From the NCBI RefSeq assembly GCF_028554725.1, contig NC_071668.1:55409732-55473731 (forward strand): a DNA stretch of 64,000 nucleotides, read 5' to 3'. How positions within the stretch are numbered: position 1 is the first letter of the stretch; each line of letters opens with the position of its first letter. This document shows, piece after piece, positions 12,301-26,700 of the stretch. The position numbers and the translations under genes are program-made. Under the pieces are notes generated by a model. It saw nothing but the letters and a program-made list of their open reading frames with translations. It ran no database searches and was not told the origin of the DNA. This stretch comes from Zeugodacus cucurbitae. Its lineage: Eukaryota; Arthropoda; Insecta; Diptera; Tephritidae.

Positions 12301-15300
12301 GTTATCCTAAAGTCCTACCTAAAAACACGCAATCCATTTAAGATAATTATGACCTTTTCTTAATAGAAACTTCAGTAGAATTTTAATTGTTGTTCACATG
12401 TCAAAAACGAAACATTTTTTCAAATTATCCCATATATTAAGCATTATCGATACGCTATTTCCCTGTTCATTATCTTCGAGCGTTGTTTTTTTCTCAAAAA
12501 TGAACTTGAAATAGCCAAAATACTGTTAACCAGTTAAATTAGACCGAATGTAGTGTATGAAAACTCAAACAAAGCTTTCTTAAGTGTAAACAAGTTAGTT
12601 ATACAGATATTAGATAGGTTTTACTATTTTGAATGCCCCAAATTACAAATTAATATCAAAATTATTTATTATACAAAAATATAAATCTTAAAATAACCGA
12701 CGAATTTTTATTTTTATAAATTTTTCAAAATAAAAAAATAATTGTATATACTTTTCAGTCAGTCAATTTCAACCTCTGTTACACTTCTTCTTCTTCTTGA
12801 CGGGCGTAGACACCGCTTACGTGGTTATAGCCGAGTCCAAAACGCATCACGTATCCTTCCTTCTGGCAGTTTGGCGCCAATTGGTTATACCAAGCGAAGC
12901 CAGGTCCCTCTCCACCTGGTCTTTCCATCGGAGTGGAGGTCTCCCTCTTCCTCGGCTACCACCAGCGGGTACTGCATCGAATACTTTCAGAGCTGGAGCA
13001 CTTTCATCCATTCGAACAACAGGACCTAGCCAGCGTAGCCGCTGTCTTTTTATTCGCTGGACTATGTCTATGTCGTCGAATAACACATACAGCTCATCGT
13101 TCCATCGTCTCGGTATTCGCCGTTGCCAATGTCCTGAAGACCATAAATCTTCCGCAAAACCTTTTTCTCGAAAACTCCTAGTGCCGTCTCATCGGATGTT
13201 GACATCGTCCACGCTTCTGCACCGTAAAGTAGGACGGGAGTGATGAGAGACTTGTAGAGTTTGGTTTTTGTTCGTCGAGAGAGGACTTTACTTTTCAATT
13301 GCCTACTTAATCCATAGTAGCACCTGTTGGCAAGAGTGATTCTGCGTTGGATTTCCAGGCTGAAATTGTTATTGCTGTTAATGCTGGTTCCCAGGTAGAC
13401 GAAATTATCTACACTTACCCTTATCTACACTCCGTTACACTGAGCTAGTCGAAAAACTACTACGTTTGGAGGTAAAGTTCGAACGATTAGTCTGCCTTGG
13501 CATCGGCATCGGCCAGTATCGGCCAAAACATTAAGCTTCGTGATCGGTAATGTTTGGCAGATTCTTAACAGACTCCTTACACTGCTTTCGCATATCACTT
13601 ACATAAATGAATGTTTTGATTCATTTATGACTGAAGTCTAGTAGAAAGAAATCCATTATTTTTGCTTTAGATTTAAGGTATTAAAACGTTTCTCTTGAGC
13701 GAATTTACTACAGTAACTTGGTACCAGGCCCGAGCTCAAAGCGGTTGCAAAAACCAGAACAAGTTTTTATCCAGTCATTATCGGCAAAATCAATCCTAGG
13801 TTGGTCACCATTTACCCCGCATCACCACCAATTTCATCAAGAGTAACCATCCGATTCTGAAATTCTGAAATTTTCTGTATCGATTTTACAAGGTTTGGCA
13901 GATTATAATTAAAGCCATGACGTCAACTCTTCATCAAAAATGTGTATCGCATTTATACAACGCGAAATACTGATTACTAAAGCCAACTAACAGTAAAATT
14001 CTGATTTTCTTTTTACTATACCTATTCTTTTCGAATATTTGCCACACAACTCCTCTTTCTCCTTAAAGGAAAAAGGAAAGTACAGCTTTACCAGTTTTCC
14101 GAAGAATTGGGACTACCTCCCTCTAGTGTACGACCGCCGCAATTCACAATTTTGTTATCAGACATATTTGCCTTGAAATTTAGACTACGCTTCGCCGCCT
14201 AATCTACTAGTACCATTGCAATGGGAACAATGGAAAATCAATCGTTAGCACTTTTAATCAAAAAAAAAATATATATATATGAAATAAACAAGTAAGGAAA
14301 GGCTAAGTTCGAGTGCAACCGAACATTTTATACCCTCGCAATTTATTTAGAGATTTACCTATATTTTCGGTGAAAAATTACCCTTAGGCACAGAGTTCTT
14401 CATGTTTGATATCAGGGGCCTTGAAAAGTCATGGTTCGATTTTGACAATTTTTCCACAAGTGATGTCACAGCTCAAATACAGTATTTGTGTAAAGTTTTA
14501 TTTCGCTATCTTTATCGGTTCCTTATGTATACATTATAAAATGAACAAATCAGATGGAATTCAAAACTAAGCTGTATGGGAAGTAGACGTAGTTGTGAAC
14601 CGATTTCGCCCATATTCCACCAGTGTCATCAGGGTGTCAAGAAAATATTATATACCGAATTTCATTGAAATCTGTCGAGTAGTTCTTGAGATATGGTTTT
14701 TCACCCATAAGTGGGCGATGCCACGCCCATTTTCCATTTTGTGAAAAAATCTCATTGCAGCTTCCTTCTGCTTAGTGAGTTAACGCACTTTTAGTCATTT
14801 TCAACCTAACCTTTGTATGGGAGGTGGGCGTGGTTATTATCCGATTTCTTTCATTTTTGGACTGTATAAGAAAACGGCTAAAAGAAACGACTGCAGAAAA
14901 TTTGGTTTATATAGCTTTATTGGTTTGCAAGATATATACAAAAACCTATTTGGGGGCGGGGTCACGCCCACTTTTCCAAAAAAAATTACATTTAAATGTC
15001 CCCCTATCTAATGCGATCCTATATTCCAAATTTTATTTTCATAGCCATTTTGTGGGCGTGCCAGTGGTCCGATTCCGCCCATCTTCGAACTTAACCTTCT
15101 TATGGTGCCAAGGAACACGTGTTCCAAGTTTCATTAAGATATCTCAATTATTACTCAAGTTACAGCTTGCACGGACGGACAGACGGACGGGCGGACAGAC
15201 AGACATCCGGATTTGAACTTTGCTCGTCACCCTGATCACTTTGGTATATATAACCCTATATCTAACTCGTTTAGTTTTAGGACTTAGAAACAACCGTTAT

Positions 15301-18300
15301 GTGGACAAAACTATAATACTATTAGCAACTTTTGTTGCGAGAGTATAAAAAGTATATAAAACAAATCTATTTAAAAATATAACAGTTCTGGTGCCCAAAA
15401 TTGCAGAAGTGTAGTGAAGAAACAGCTTAAGAGTTTTTTAAGCTATACTATGGGGTTCTATATAGATATGGAAACACTTAACGCTCAAGAGTTAGGAATT
15501 CGTTCGATTCGTTCGATTTGTAATATTTAATTTTATCGAAAACTTGAAAAGGTATTTGAAAGAAATTATTTAAAAACAAAAAACACTGGAAAGATGTTCC
15601 ACATCTCAAGGGTAAAGTCTATTGTAAGTTTTTTGTTTGCAACGGACAAGGGGTAATTCGTTTCATTGAACCGACAAACGCCGGCCGCTCTGTTTTGAGT
15701 ATTTTATAAAGGATATTTTTGTTGCTTGCTCAATTAAAGAACGCCAGACAGTGCACCGCAGTCTACAATGGAAACAACAACAAAAAATCACAGCGAACGT
15801 AAATAAATAATTCGGCAGTTTATTTGAGCATCCACCCATTTACCAAAGCAATTGACGCTCGGTTTGGTTATTACCCGCACAATTGATATTTAACAGTAGG
15901 AACCCCTGCGAAGAGGGGAGACAGCGAGTGCGCGAGGAGTACGTCAACAGTCCCAACGGGTTGTATACCCTAAGTGGCTTGTTGCTGTTGCTTGTGTGAG
16001 GTTGCGCCAGCCAGCTATTGATGAAACCATGGCAATCGACAATTCGATGACTGCCGAATGAATGGGCCGTTCGTGGCCAATGCAGTCGTATTGTTGTTGT
16101 TATTGTTGCTGTTTTCGTTGTTATTGTTATTGATGCTTTTGCGGATTTTTGCACGTGCAACGTGGCCATCAACACCGCCAACAAAAAATAAGAGCGTCGC
16201 GTCGTACCAACATAACCGCATCGCTGCCTCCGTCCTCCCACTCCACCGCCGTCGTCGTCTTTACAATTCCTGCTTTTGCCACCTTTCCGCCGCCGCAACC
16301 GCAAATGCCACATTGGCAATTTGCACTTGTGTTCAACATGAAAATAATGAAAAACAATTCGTGCATGCAGTGTGGCGACTAGTCAACGAATGTACAACTT
16401 CGCAGAGCGCTAGGTGCCAGCCTGCTGCCGAGGTGTCGAGGTAGCGCGGTGTCGAGGGTCAGCTGTCTGTAACAGGCGCCCATAACGAGCAGCCAACAAC
16501 TGCAGCAGGTTGCATTTCCGCTTCGCATGTAGCGAAAAAAAACTACCAACCAACAAAATAAAAACAAAACAAACAACAAGAGAAAAGTGGAAAAACAGTA
16601 AACACAGCGGCTCGCGCGGCAAACGCCACCTGACAGGACAGCAGAAAGCTACAGCGCCGTAGTTGGTAGGTGGACAACTTTATGGCCGGTGCAAATTGTT
16701 TGCCTGCGGGTCCCGACCGAACTCTGGCAGACGCGCGAATGCAGCGACACACAGACAAACAAGCGGACAGGTAGACAAATGCGCAGACGGGATGATGGCT
16801 AGCATGAGTGCGCTTGTGTGTGTGCGTGTGAGTTTGGTATGTGCATGCAACTGCTTTGCATTGCGTGCGAATCGGGTCAATGCAACGTGGCACTGAGTCC
16901 ATGCATCATGTCGGAGTGGCAGCCAAACACCTCAATGGTGGTGGCTGGGTTCAACAAAAAAAGTCGCTGCATACAAAGCAAGATGCTTGGAGATGAACAT
17001 GCGAACAAAGAAGGATGTGCAAGTCAGTTACTCAGTCAGTCGGTCGTTTGCTTTGGTTAGTTCGTTGGCTGAAAGTCAATGACTGAGGTGCCTTTGTGAT
17101 GTTTCGGACGCGTTTTGTTGTTGATGTTTTTTGATTTTTAAACCAGCGTTCAAATTGATTTAAGGCAAAATTTTCATGGAATTTAATTATTTTTCTTAAC
17201 TACTGTGTTGTCTCTTTCGAAATACTAATAGAACATTATAGAACCTAAGATCATAACCATAAGTAGTAAAAATTTTAAGATTTTCACCTGACCTAACCTC
17301 AAATTACTTTAGGTTAGGAAATTTAAAATCTGTTTTCCAAGTATCAATAACAAATATTTCAGCTCGAGAGTTATACTAGAGTTATCACTTAACTCTTTTT
17401 TGGGCCATACTACGTCATCAGAGGAAGCATCGGACGTATTATTTATATTAAAGAATTTGCAAAGAATATCTTTAAGTCAGCAAACAAAAGAGAAATTCTC
17501 TCTCTTTTGACTTCACTCCACGGTTGGGGAGCAGTTTATTGTTGGGAACTTCTGATCACCCCATCTTCAGGCTTCCGAACTATTCATCTTCAAGAGTTCT
17601 TCAATGGTGGCTGTCAGAAAGGTTGCAGCGGACTTATTTCTGCGAAGAGCAGCATCCTTTAGAGATTTGACGACGACGATCGTAGCCTTCAGCTGACTGT
17701 GCGCTCGAGACTCGCGAAGGAATGTCCTCAATATCAATTGCATCGAATCCCTTCCTTGCTAGGTTAATGAGCTTGCTATCCTTTTGTAATTTCCTTCGAA
17801 AAGGATGGATCACAGTTGAACTGAGGAAGCGCTGGACAGTCACTAGTTCAGTCGCCAGATCCTTCTGGCTCAACGTCAATCGCAAGAAGTCTAGGGAACT
17901 CTACGCCGTCAGTAAGGCCAATCTTTCTCTAGTCATAGGGTTTCACGCGGTCAAACTAAAAATTTTATCGGACGCTAGCTACAGAAGCTGCTTTGAGGAA
18001 GATGAGGTAGAATATCCCGCCTTTCTTGAATTTCAATTTTTTGTGCATTCTCGCGAATTAGTGGATAGGTATAGAAATAAATAACCTCTACAAATTTGTG
18101 GTAGGTTCTAGACGGTTTGTCGATTCTTTTATTTAAGTGAGGGAATAAATTCTTTGCATCATAAAGGACTGTGATAAATGGTCTAAGTGTGTATCCTCCG
18201 GTGGAGAACACACATTGAACCTAACTTAACCTAATCTGATTTCACTCCTCGGCTGCTTCAGCATTCTAATGATCTATCAACTGTACGCCAATTAGATCGC

Positions 18301-21300
18301 ACCATCTGAGAGGGACTACCGCAGACATCTATATTTGTTTTATTAGTGTAGTTATGTTTAGGAGTCTAATAGAATTATCTGTTGGTGACTCAATTAATTC
18401 CTAATGTTTTGGAATTAAAAGGAGAACGGTGGTCCCTGGTCAAGCACACATGGCAGTATTTCAAGGACAGGCTTCTTACATTTGAAAGACAATAGAAGGA
18501 CGCTCGCTCAAAGGAGAAAGATATAACTTAGGCCAAATATTCGAAAAGGGTCTATTGTTCATATTTGAAGACTGGAAGCAAACGTAAACATCTGTCAAAT
18601 GAAGTATTAGTTTAGTTCGACTACGACGAATCCTAAGGGGAAATATAAAAAATCTAATCAACATTAAGCAGTGAAGTTGACGGACGAGTTGGCCGGCTCT
18701 GATGCGCCTTAAGCTGAATAAGATCATTTAGATCTATCAATAATTGTTTGAGGACGTTAAAGGTACTCCTCAGCAATTGGAATACCACCAATATTATCAT
18801 CTCTGTACACTTACAACTGAGTTCTCGTCTTCAAAAACTTGGTACCGTGTAGTTCACAGAAAGTAAGGTATGCGCGGAGGCGCCAGAGGCTGCTTCCTCA
18901 TCGTCTCTCGGTAAAACTACTAAATAGTCTGACAAGTTCTTATCGTTTTCCTGAGAGGGATCCACTTCAACTCAATCCATATGTTTAGTAATGGGAGCCT
19001 CAAGACACGTTAACACATTTAAATCGAAAAATTCGCCGTTTAATAAAATCTTTTTTTTTTTTTTTTTTGAAGACTAAGATTATAAGAGAAAATTCTCAAC
19101 GGAATCGTTAAGCATAAGAAAACATCTTCAGCTTATAACTTGATGCATAGATACTATTAGCAAATACTAAACTCTTCAATAAATAATTTTTTCGCATTCA
19201 AGTCTTCTATCTAATGTATCCTTACACATATAGAAATGCACGACAGAACCGAAAGAATGAAGCATGTAAAAGTGATGAAAAACTTGTTTAGCATCTTTCG
19301 CAGGCGACATAATTATCGCCAAGAAAATTATTTCCTACAACACATGATGCGCTCTTACAGACACCCAACACAGTGCAGGAAACCAACAAATCGGTTCACA
19401 AGAGCAATATTTCAAAAAAAAAAAAGCAGAGTGTGAAAATAACTTGACTGACTTGTTTACATGCACTTTTGCACTGATTCTTAAGAATGTGTTTATTTGC
19501 GTTCGTACTTTTTTCCTGCTGCTCTCTTTTTTCGGGGGGAAAATGAACTCTTACGCAATTGCACAGACAGTGCAATGGCAACGAGTCCTTTAAGGAAGTC
19601 GCCATAGCAAAATACAAAGAGTATGGAATTTAAACCTTGAAAGTGTGAATCAGCAACAGCGAAGCAGCAAACGTACAAAAAGAAGCTTAAAGTGGAAGAA
19701 GGAATTAGAAAGCAAATGGAAAGATGGTCAGCTTAGACGCTGAAATTGCAAGAAATTGTAGAGATGACAGAGGGGAGACTATAAGTTTATAAAGCAAACA
19801 TGAACAGGCAGACAAACAAGTGAAGATTTCGTAAAAAAACAAGAAACTAACAACCGGCCAAATGAACACGCAGACGCTGATGGCGGAACAGCCTAATGCA
19901 AGGCAATCACAGGCAGCCGAGTGGGGAAACGCGGCTGCATACGAAATAACTGTGTAATAGCACAGCGTCGCGTTTGTTGGCCGTTAGATGGGTGATTAGA
20001 GAACAAGCCTATGAACTGCCGGCTATAGACGGACAAAATGTGAAACAACAACAAAAAAACAAGAAACAAACAAACTAGCAGACAGTCAGACTTGCAAAAG
20101 TAAACGCTCGCCAACGCCTCCGGTGCTAGGCTACACGCAAGAAGCAGCAGCAACGACAAAGCAAACAACAATAGTGGCGCTAAAGGAAGTCAACGCAAAC
20201 ACATACAAACCCACACACACATTCAATTATGCATGCCTAGTGCAAAGCAAATGTAATGCAATTCGCATGCGTTCACATTTATCATACGCCCTGGTGTACC
20301 TACTCCAAGTAGGTTTATCATACGCCCGGGTGTCTTCTTCTTCTGAGTACACACACACATACTAATACAAATGCAGACAGATGTTGGCGCATGCATTACG
20401 AAGGCGTCGACCCAGCAGCATTTGTTACAGCTGTTGTTGTTGTTTGTTAGCTGCCTGCTCGGCTTGTTTGCCTTACATGCGAGTTTTTTTTCGTTTCTTT
20501 TTTGTTTTTGCTTTGACGCTTTGACTATTTGTGCAACAGCAAGACGATTGCATTAAAAAGCGTGCAGCATGTTACAACTTGCGTTGACTTGGCCTCCGAC
20601 ATGGGTCGCTGCTGCTGCTGCTGAACTGTCTTTTTTCTATTTTTTTGCTTTTTCTTTTGCCTCTGCTGCTGCCGCGCCATCTGTCAACACACGACATGTC
20701 GGCAGCAGGGCAACGCATGTTGCCAACATTAAAATGCACTCACTCAGTCGCATTCGCAATGCATTTGGTGAGCGTTTGCAGACAAGTGCGGCGTAAACTG
20801 CACAGTTACGTGTCGGGCGCCGGCGTCAGCTTTACAAATACACCATTGTCAGTTATTATTAAAAAACGCACACACACACTCAAATAGCAAAAAAAAAATG
20901 AAAAAAGAGATGGTGTTGGCGCACAGGATTTCATTCGAAAGTGTTGTTTGCAAACGGATTTGCAACAAGATGTTTTACTTGCAACATGACGCATTCGCAC
21001 TGTCCATCCGTCCACACAACACTTTTACAAACAGTAGCAGTTACATTTTGACTGTGTGAATTGTTAACATTTGACTGAGTGTTGGCAATTTTAATGGACG
21101 GCTGCTAATACTCACAAATGCGACATTTCAATATTTGCAAAGTTCTCAGCGCACTAAAATAGCTTTCTTTCACTCATATAACTTTTCAGCTACTTAAGGA
21201 TATATTGGCGAATTTCTTTTTTGATAAATACTCCATCAATAGCTTGCTTTTATGGATACACTAAGGTCATAAGTTGGACAAAATCTTAAAATATTTTTGT

Positions 21301-23685
21301 CATTATGGCCAATGGCCGTGAGTAATAGCTTATTCTATTTTTACCCAATGACGTCATACTCTTTCAAAGCCTTGAAGGATAATATCAGTGAGAAGAACCT
21401 TGATTTTTATTTTATGGCATTTCATCCGAAATCAGTTCTAGTAACTGATATTCTGAATGTCTAAAGTTTGAAGTTTCTTGGGATTAGCAGAGTAGGTAGT
21501 TTACCTAAGGTTCATATCATTATGGCATACACATATGTAAATAAATCATTATAATTGAATGAAAAAAAAATTCATCAAGCAACGTGGCTGTCCCCTGATC
21601 GAAACACGCGCAATCAAATCGATCACGTTGTGATAGACGGAAGACATGTCTCCAGTGTTTTAGACGTGCGTACGCTCCGAGGACCAAACATTGACTCGGA
21701 CCATTATCTAGTAGCAGCAAAGATACGCACTCGCCTCTGTGCAGCAAAGAACGCCCGTCAACAAACACAAGGAAGGTTCGACGTCGAAAAGCTGCAATCA
21801 CAACCGACAGCCGAACGATTTTCTACTCGACTTGCACTCCTGCTCTCTGAGAGCACTCATCAGCATCTCGATATAAGGGAGCTGTGGAACGGCATCTCAA
21901 ACTCATTGCATACCGCTGCAGCCGAAACAATTGGTCTCCGGTAACGCCAAAAAACCAGTTGGTACGATGAGAATTGTCGTTCCGCAGTGGAGAGAAAACA
22001 GACTGCCTACCTCGCAACGTTGCGATCGACCACAACACGTTCGGGGTGGGATAGATATCGAGAACTGAAGAGGGAGGCGAGACGCATTTGCAGACGTAAA
22101 AAGAAAGAGGCCGAAATGCGTGAGTATGAAAAGCTTGAAAAGCTGGCCGACATGGGTAATGCTCGAAAATTTTATGAAAAGATGAGGCGATTAACAGAAG
22201 GTTTCAAGACCGGAGCATTATCATGTAGGGACCGAGAAGGTAATCTGGTAACGGATGTCCAGAGCACACTGGGATTATGGAGGGAACACTTCTCCGACCT
22301 GCTCAATGGCAGTGAAAGTACAACACCAGGAGATGGCGAACCCGATTCCCCAATCGATGACGATGGAATAGATGTTCCATTACCCGACCATGAAGAAATT
22401 CGAATAGCAATTACCCGCTTGAAGAACAACAAAGCGGCGGGGGCCGATGGATTACCGGCCGAGCTATTCAAATACGGCGGCGAAGAACTGATAAGGTGCA
22501 TGCATCAGCTTCTTTGTAGAATATGGTCGGAAGAAAGCATGCCTGACGATTGGAATCTTAGTGTGCTCTGCCCAATCCATAAGAAGGGAGACCCCACAAT
22601 CTGCGCCAACTACCGTGGTATAAGTCTCCTCAATATCGCATATAAGGTTTTGTCGAGCGTATTGTGTGAAAGACTAAAGCCCACCGTCAACGAACTGATT
22701 GGACCTTATCAGTGTGGCTTTAGGCCTGGAAAATCTACAATGGACCAGATATTCACCATGCGCCAAATCTTGGAAAAGACCCGAGAGAGAAGAATCGATA
22801 CCCACCATCTTTTTATCGATTTTAAAGCTGCCTTCGATAGCACGAAAAGGAGCTGCCTTTATGCCGCGATGTCTGAATTTGGTATCCCTGCAAAACTAAT
22901 ACGGCTATGTAAGCTGACGTTGAGCAACACCAAAAGCTCCGTCAGGATCGGGAAGGACCTCTCCGAGCCGTTCGATACCAAACGAGGCTTCAGACAGGGT
23001 GACTCACTATCGTGCGACTTCTTCAATCTATTGCTGGAAAAAATAATACGAGCTGCAGAACTAAATAGAGAGGGTACAATCTTCTACAAGAGTGTACAGC
23101 TCCTGGCGTATGCCGATGATATTGATATCATCGGAAGCAACAACCGCGCCGTTTGTTCTGCGTTTTCCAGACTAGATAAAGAAGCGAAGCGTATGGGTCT
23201 GGTGGTGAATGAGGACAAGACGAAATATCTCCTGTCATCAAACAAACAGTCAGCGCACTCGCGTCTTGGCTCCCACGTCACTGTTGACAGTCATAACTTT
23301 GAAGTTGTAGATAATTTCGTTTATCTGGGAACCAGCATTAACAACACCAACAATGTCAGCCTTGAAATCCAACGCAGAATCACTCTTGCCAACAGATGGA
23401 TTTATACGACGACATTGACATAGTTCAGCGAATAAAAAGACAGCGGCTACGCTGGCTAGGTCATGTTGTACGGATGGAAGAAAACACTCCAGCTCTGAAA
23501 GTATTTGATGCAGTACCCGCTGGAGGAAGCCGCGGAAGAGGACGACCTCCACTCCGGTGGAAAGACCAAGTGCAAAGTGACCTGGCTTCACTTGGTGTTT
23601 CCAGTTGGCGCCAAAAAGCAAAAAGGAGGAATGAGTGGCGCGCTCTGGTGGATTCGGCTATAATCGCTTAAAGCGGTTCCTGCGC

Positions 23686-23736
<51 letters not shown>

Positions 23737-26700
23737 GAATGATACACCATAATCAACCGAATGTTGCCGCTTCATTGGAGTCTACGCAATCGCAACGGAT
23801 CTGTCCGAACAAGAAAATCATATATTGTAATACAAAAATTATAAATACTTAGTTGCAGAAACACTACCACTTTGCGTTAATATAAAGGTCCCTTTAATGA
23901 GGAATCAATTTAAATTAGGGGTATTCAGATCAACTCTGTTAATTAGTTAGTCGTCATTAGATAGTTTTTTACGTATATTTTTGGTTTTTGTAAAATTAAC
24001 AAAGTATCGTTTAACCGAGTAACGAAGTACCAGTCTGACAAACTTGATAACTTTCGTTACTTTATCTAAAAAATGCATTACATTTTCATAGTTAAATTAA
24101 CAGGTTCGGTCTGAATAGCACTATTGTTAAATGAAATAAATATCAATCAAAATAGACCTCTTCTTTGTCAGTAACGTTTTTTCCATCGATCTTTTCTAGA
24201 GGTTTGCGAAAAAGTCGCCGGAATCTATTCCAAACCAAATTTATAAAATATTTAGGATATTTGCTGTTATGCGGCATCACTTTAATGAAAAAACTTTTTG
24301 TTATTATTCAGTAATGCTTAAAAAGTTGATGAAAGTTATTCCAAACGCATTCCTAAATCTTGGCTACATCACCTTGTTTGTGTGCATTGTTGCGTTTTTC
24401 CACGATTTAGATTCGATTCCTCCACTCAAAAGACTATCGGTTGTATCATATTGTTGGAGCTCTGTTTTATTCATAACCACATATTGAATAAATTGCTATT
24501 GAAAATATCCTGGCAGTGCTCAGAATCATCAATTCGTTATTGATTTTTTGTTGATAATATGACTCCAATCTCATCAAATAGTTTTCAAATGAACGAACCA
24601 AAAATAAAACAAATTACTTTCAGTTTATGGAAAATTATAAAAAGTCTAGCATTTTTAGCAGCCAAATTAATTGATCAATTAAAATTTTTATTAAGAACCC
24701 GTTTTTGCCTTTTATCCTGCCGGCTACTCGATAACCGATCAGCTGTTATACATTTTTGTTTTTGCTTTTCATAAAAAGTTGGTAAGTTTCATCAGCTGAT
24801 TTATATTTTTAGCAGCGACATCTACCGTAGCTTTTTTTATAAAAAAATTCCGCCAATCGCAGACAAAGAACGTATATCGTACGTCTTTATCGTAGAATTT
24901 CATTTGATTTGTCGCTTAAAATTCAATTTAAAAAAAATTTAGATTTTATTTTGTATGGTAAATCGATCTTAATAAGCGTTTTAATCGAGCAGACGCCGGT
25001 TAATTGACCAATTAGCTCCTGTCTAAAAACGTTATTATTCTTCTCTTCTTCTGAGGGTTGAAAATCTTTCAAAATATTAAATTTCAGAGAAGCACTCTTT
25101 TCGATTAGACTAGTTTGAATGCCTGTTCAAAGCGGAAAAGCAGAAAATTGCAGCATAATGAACTCAAATGGTTTGACTCTTAAGTCTCACTAACCGTAGA
25201 ATGCGGAAAAGTGGGAGGATCTCATATGGTCCTGGCGAAGCTCCTCAGTAATAACCATTTAAGCAGCCACAAGAACACTCTGGTCGAGGTAATTCGTAAT
25301 GAAAGAATATGAAAAGAAAATTTGATCTAAAGTCATTCATAGTTCGGGCATTAATAGTTATTTAAAGTAACTACCTAAAGGACCACCATCACTCAGTTTT
25401 AAGTAGTTTATGATATGCATCATCGTATTATCCGCTGAAGAAAATGTTCTAAGCAGAAATGTCAAAATAAGTAATGCATGAACTTACTTACTGTAATAAA
25501 AATGTTGTTGAAACTCCTTAGCCATATATTTTCGTACTCTAACTAAAGAAAGAGATTTCCTTGCTTAGTTTAAGACACTGGTTTATCATATATCCTCAAC
25601 TTGTATAAACAAGTCAAGTTCTGCATATCATTCCAATAACTACATGTCACCTAAAGTGGTGTTATTGAACTTCCAAAATAAAAACAACTCAAAAGTCAAG
25701 TACATGGGACATAACATTTGTCGCGTTGCAGCTTGCCGGTCAAGATGCAAATTCCATGTTGCAAATTTGTCTATGTAACGCCTAGACAGTGAAAAGTTTC
25801 TGCAATATATTGCCAAATAATTGTATGTGTTTGCATGCTCATATGCAATCGACAAGTGTTCGCTGCATCAGGTTGAGTGTTGATTGTCCAAGCACTACGC
25901 TTGGAACGATTTGAGGTTAGGTTTTTAGGGAAGATGGGCATTTGGGTTTATTTAATATAATAACTATAATATTTTATAAGAAGCATTATATCTTAGAAGT
26001 ATCTTCAGAATTATGTTCTAAACCTGACGTTCTCTACAACATTTATATATCGTATTTGAGGTTAGGCTGATAAATTCGTATGATTTTCAAATATTTTTTA
26101 TCAAAATTTGATTTTAAAGAAAGCTCTCTTCGAGATCTTCAAACTTTTCAATATAATGCTTCTAATAAGATTTGTTTTTTGGTTCAAAAGAAGTCTCAGT
26201 CTTGCCGAGTTTTTTTGAGGTCTGAGGACCGCAAAAAAATTTGATCCAGTACTGGAGAGTGCAGTGAATGTGGAAGAATCCGATTTATAAAATTTAATAG
26301 TTCTCAGAACCCAACACCCGAATTTAACACATTACTAACAATTTAATTGTTCTCATTTTTCTTCCAGCGCATTATGGATTCCGCTGAGCAGGCCGCTCTC
26401 TCCGAGTTAGAATCACAGAACTCTCATAGTACTTCCGCGACGATAAACAATCAACACTACGATGCGCGTCGCATCAACGAATACAATTCGGATGGTAAAT
26501 TGGCGGATGGCGCACGACATATGGATATACGTTTTATGCGTCGTTTCGAGCGTTTACCCGTCAATCTCAGTCTCAGCTCGATACTAGTGCCAAATGCAGT
26601 CTCACTCGATGAACCCGATGTAAAGTCTGCACTACAGTGGAGCGCACACCTCGATCCACTCTTTCAAAACAATCTCGAACGTGATCCTGCACTCTCGTGG

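Noticed and set aside
15840..16319. 159-residue minus-strand frame and overlapping frames in 15.8-16.9 kb
   Set aside because: Long Thr/Asn/Leu-type runs come from CAA/TTG triplet repeats. Several frames on both strands are open at once, and no domain, signal peptide or splice context supports a gene.
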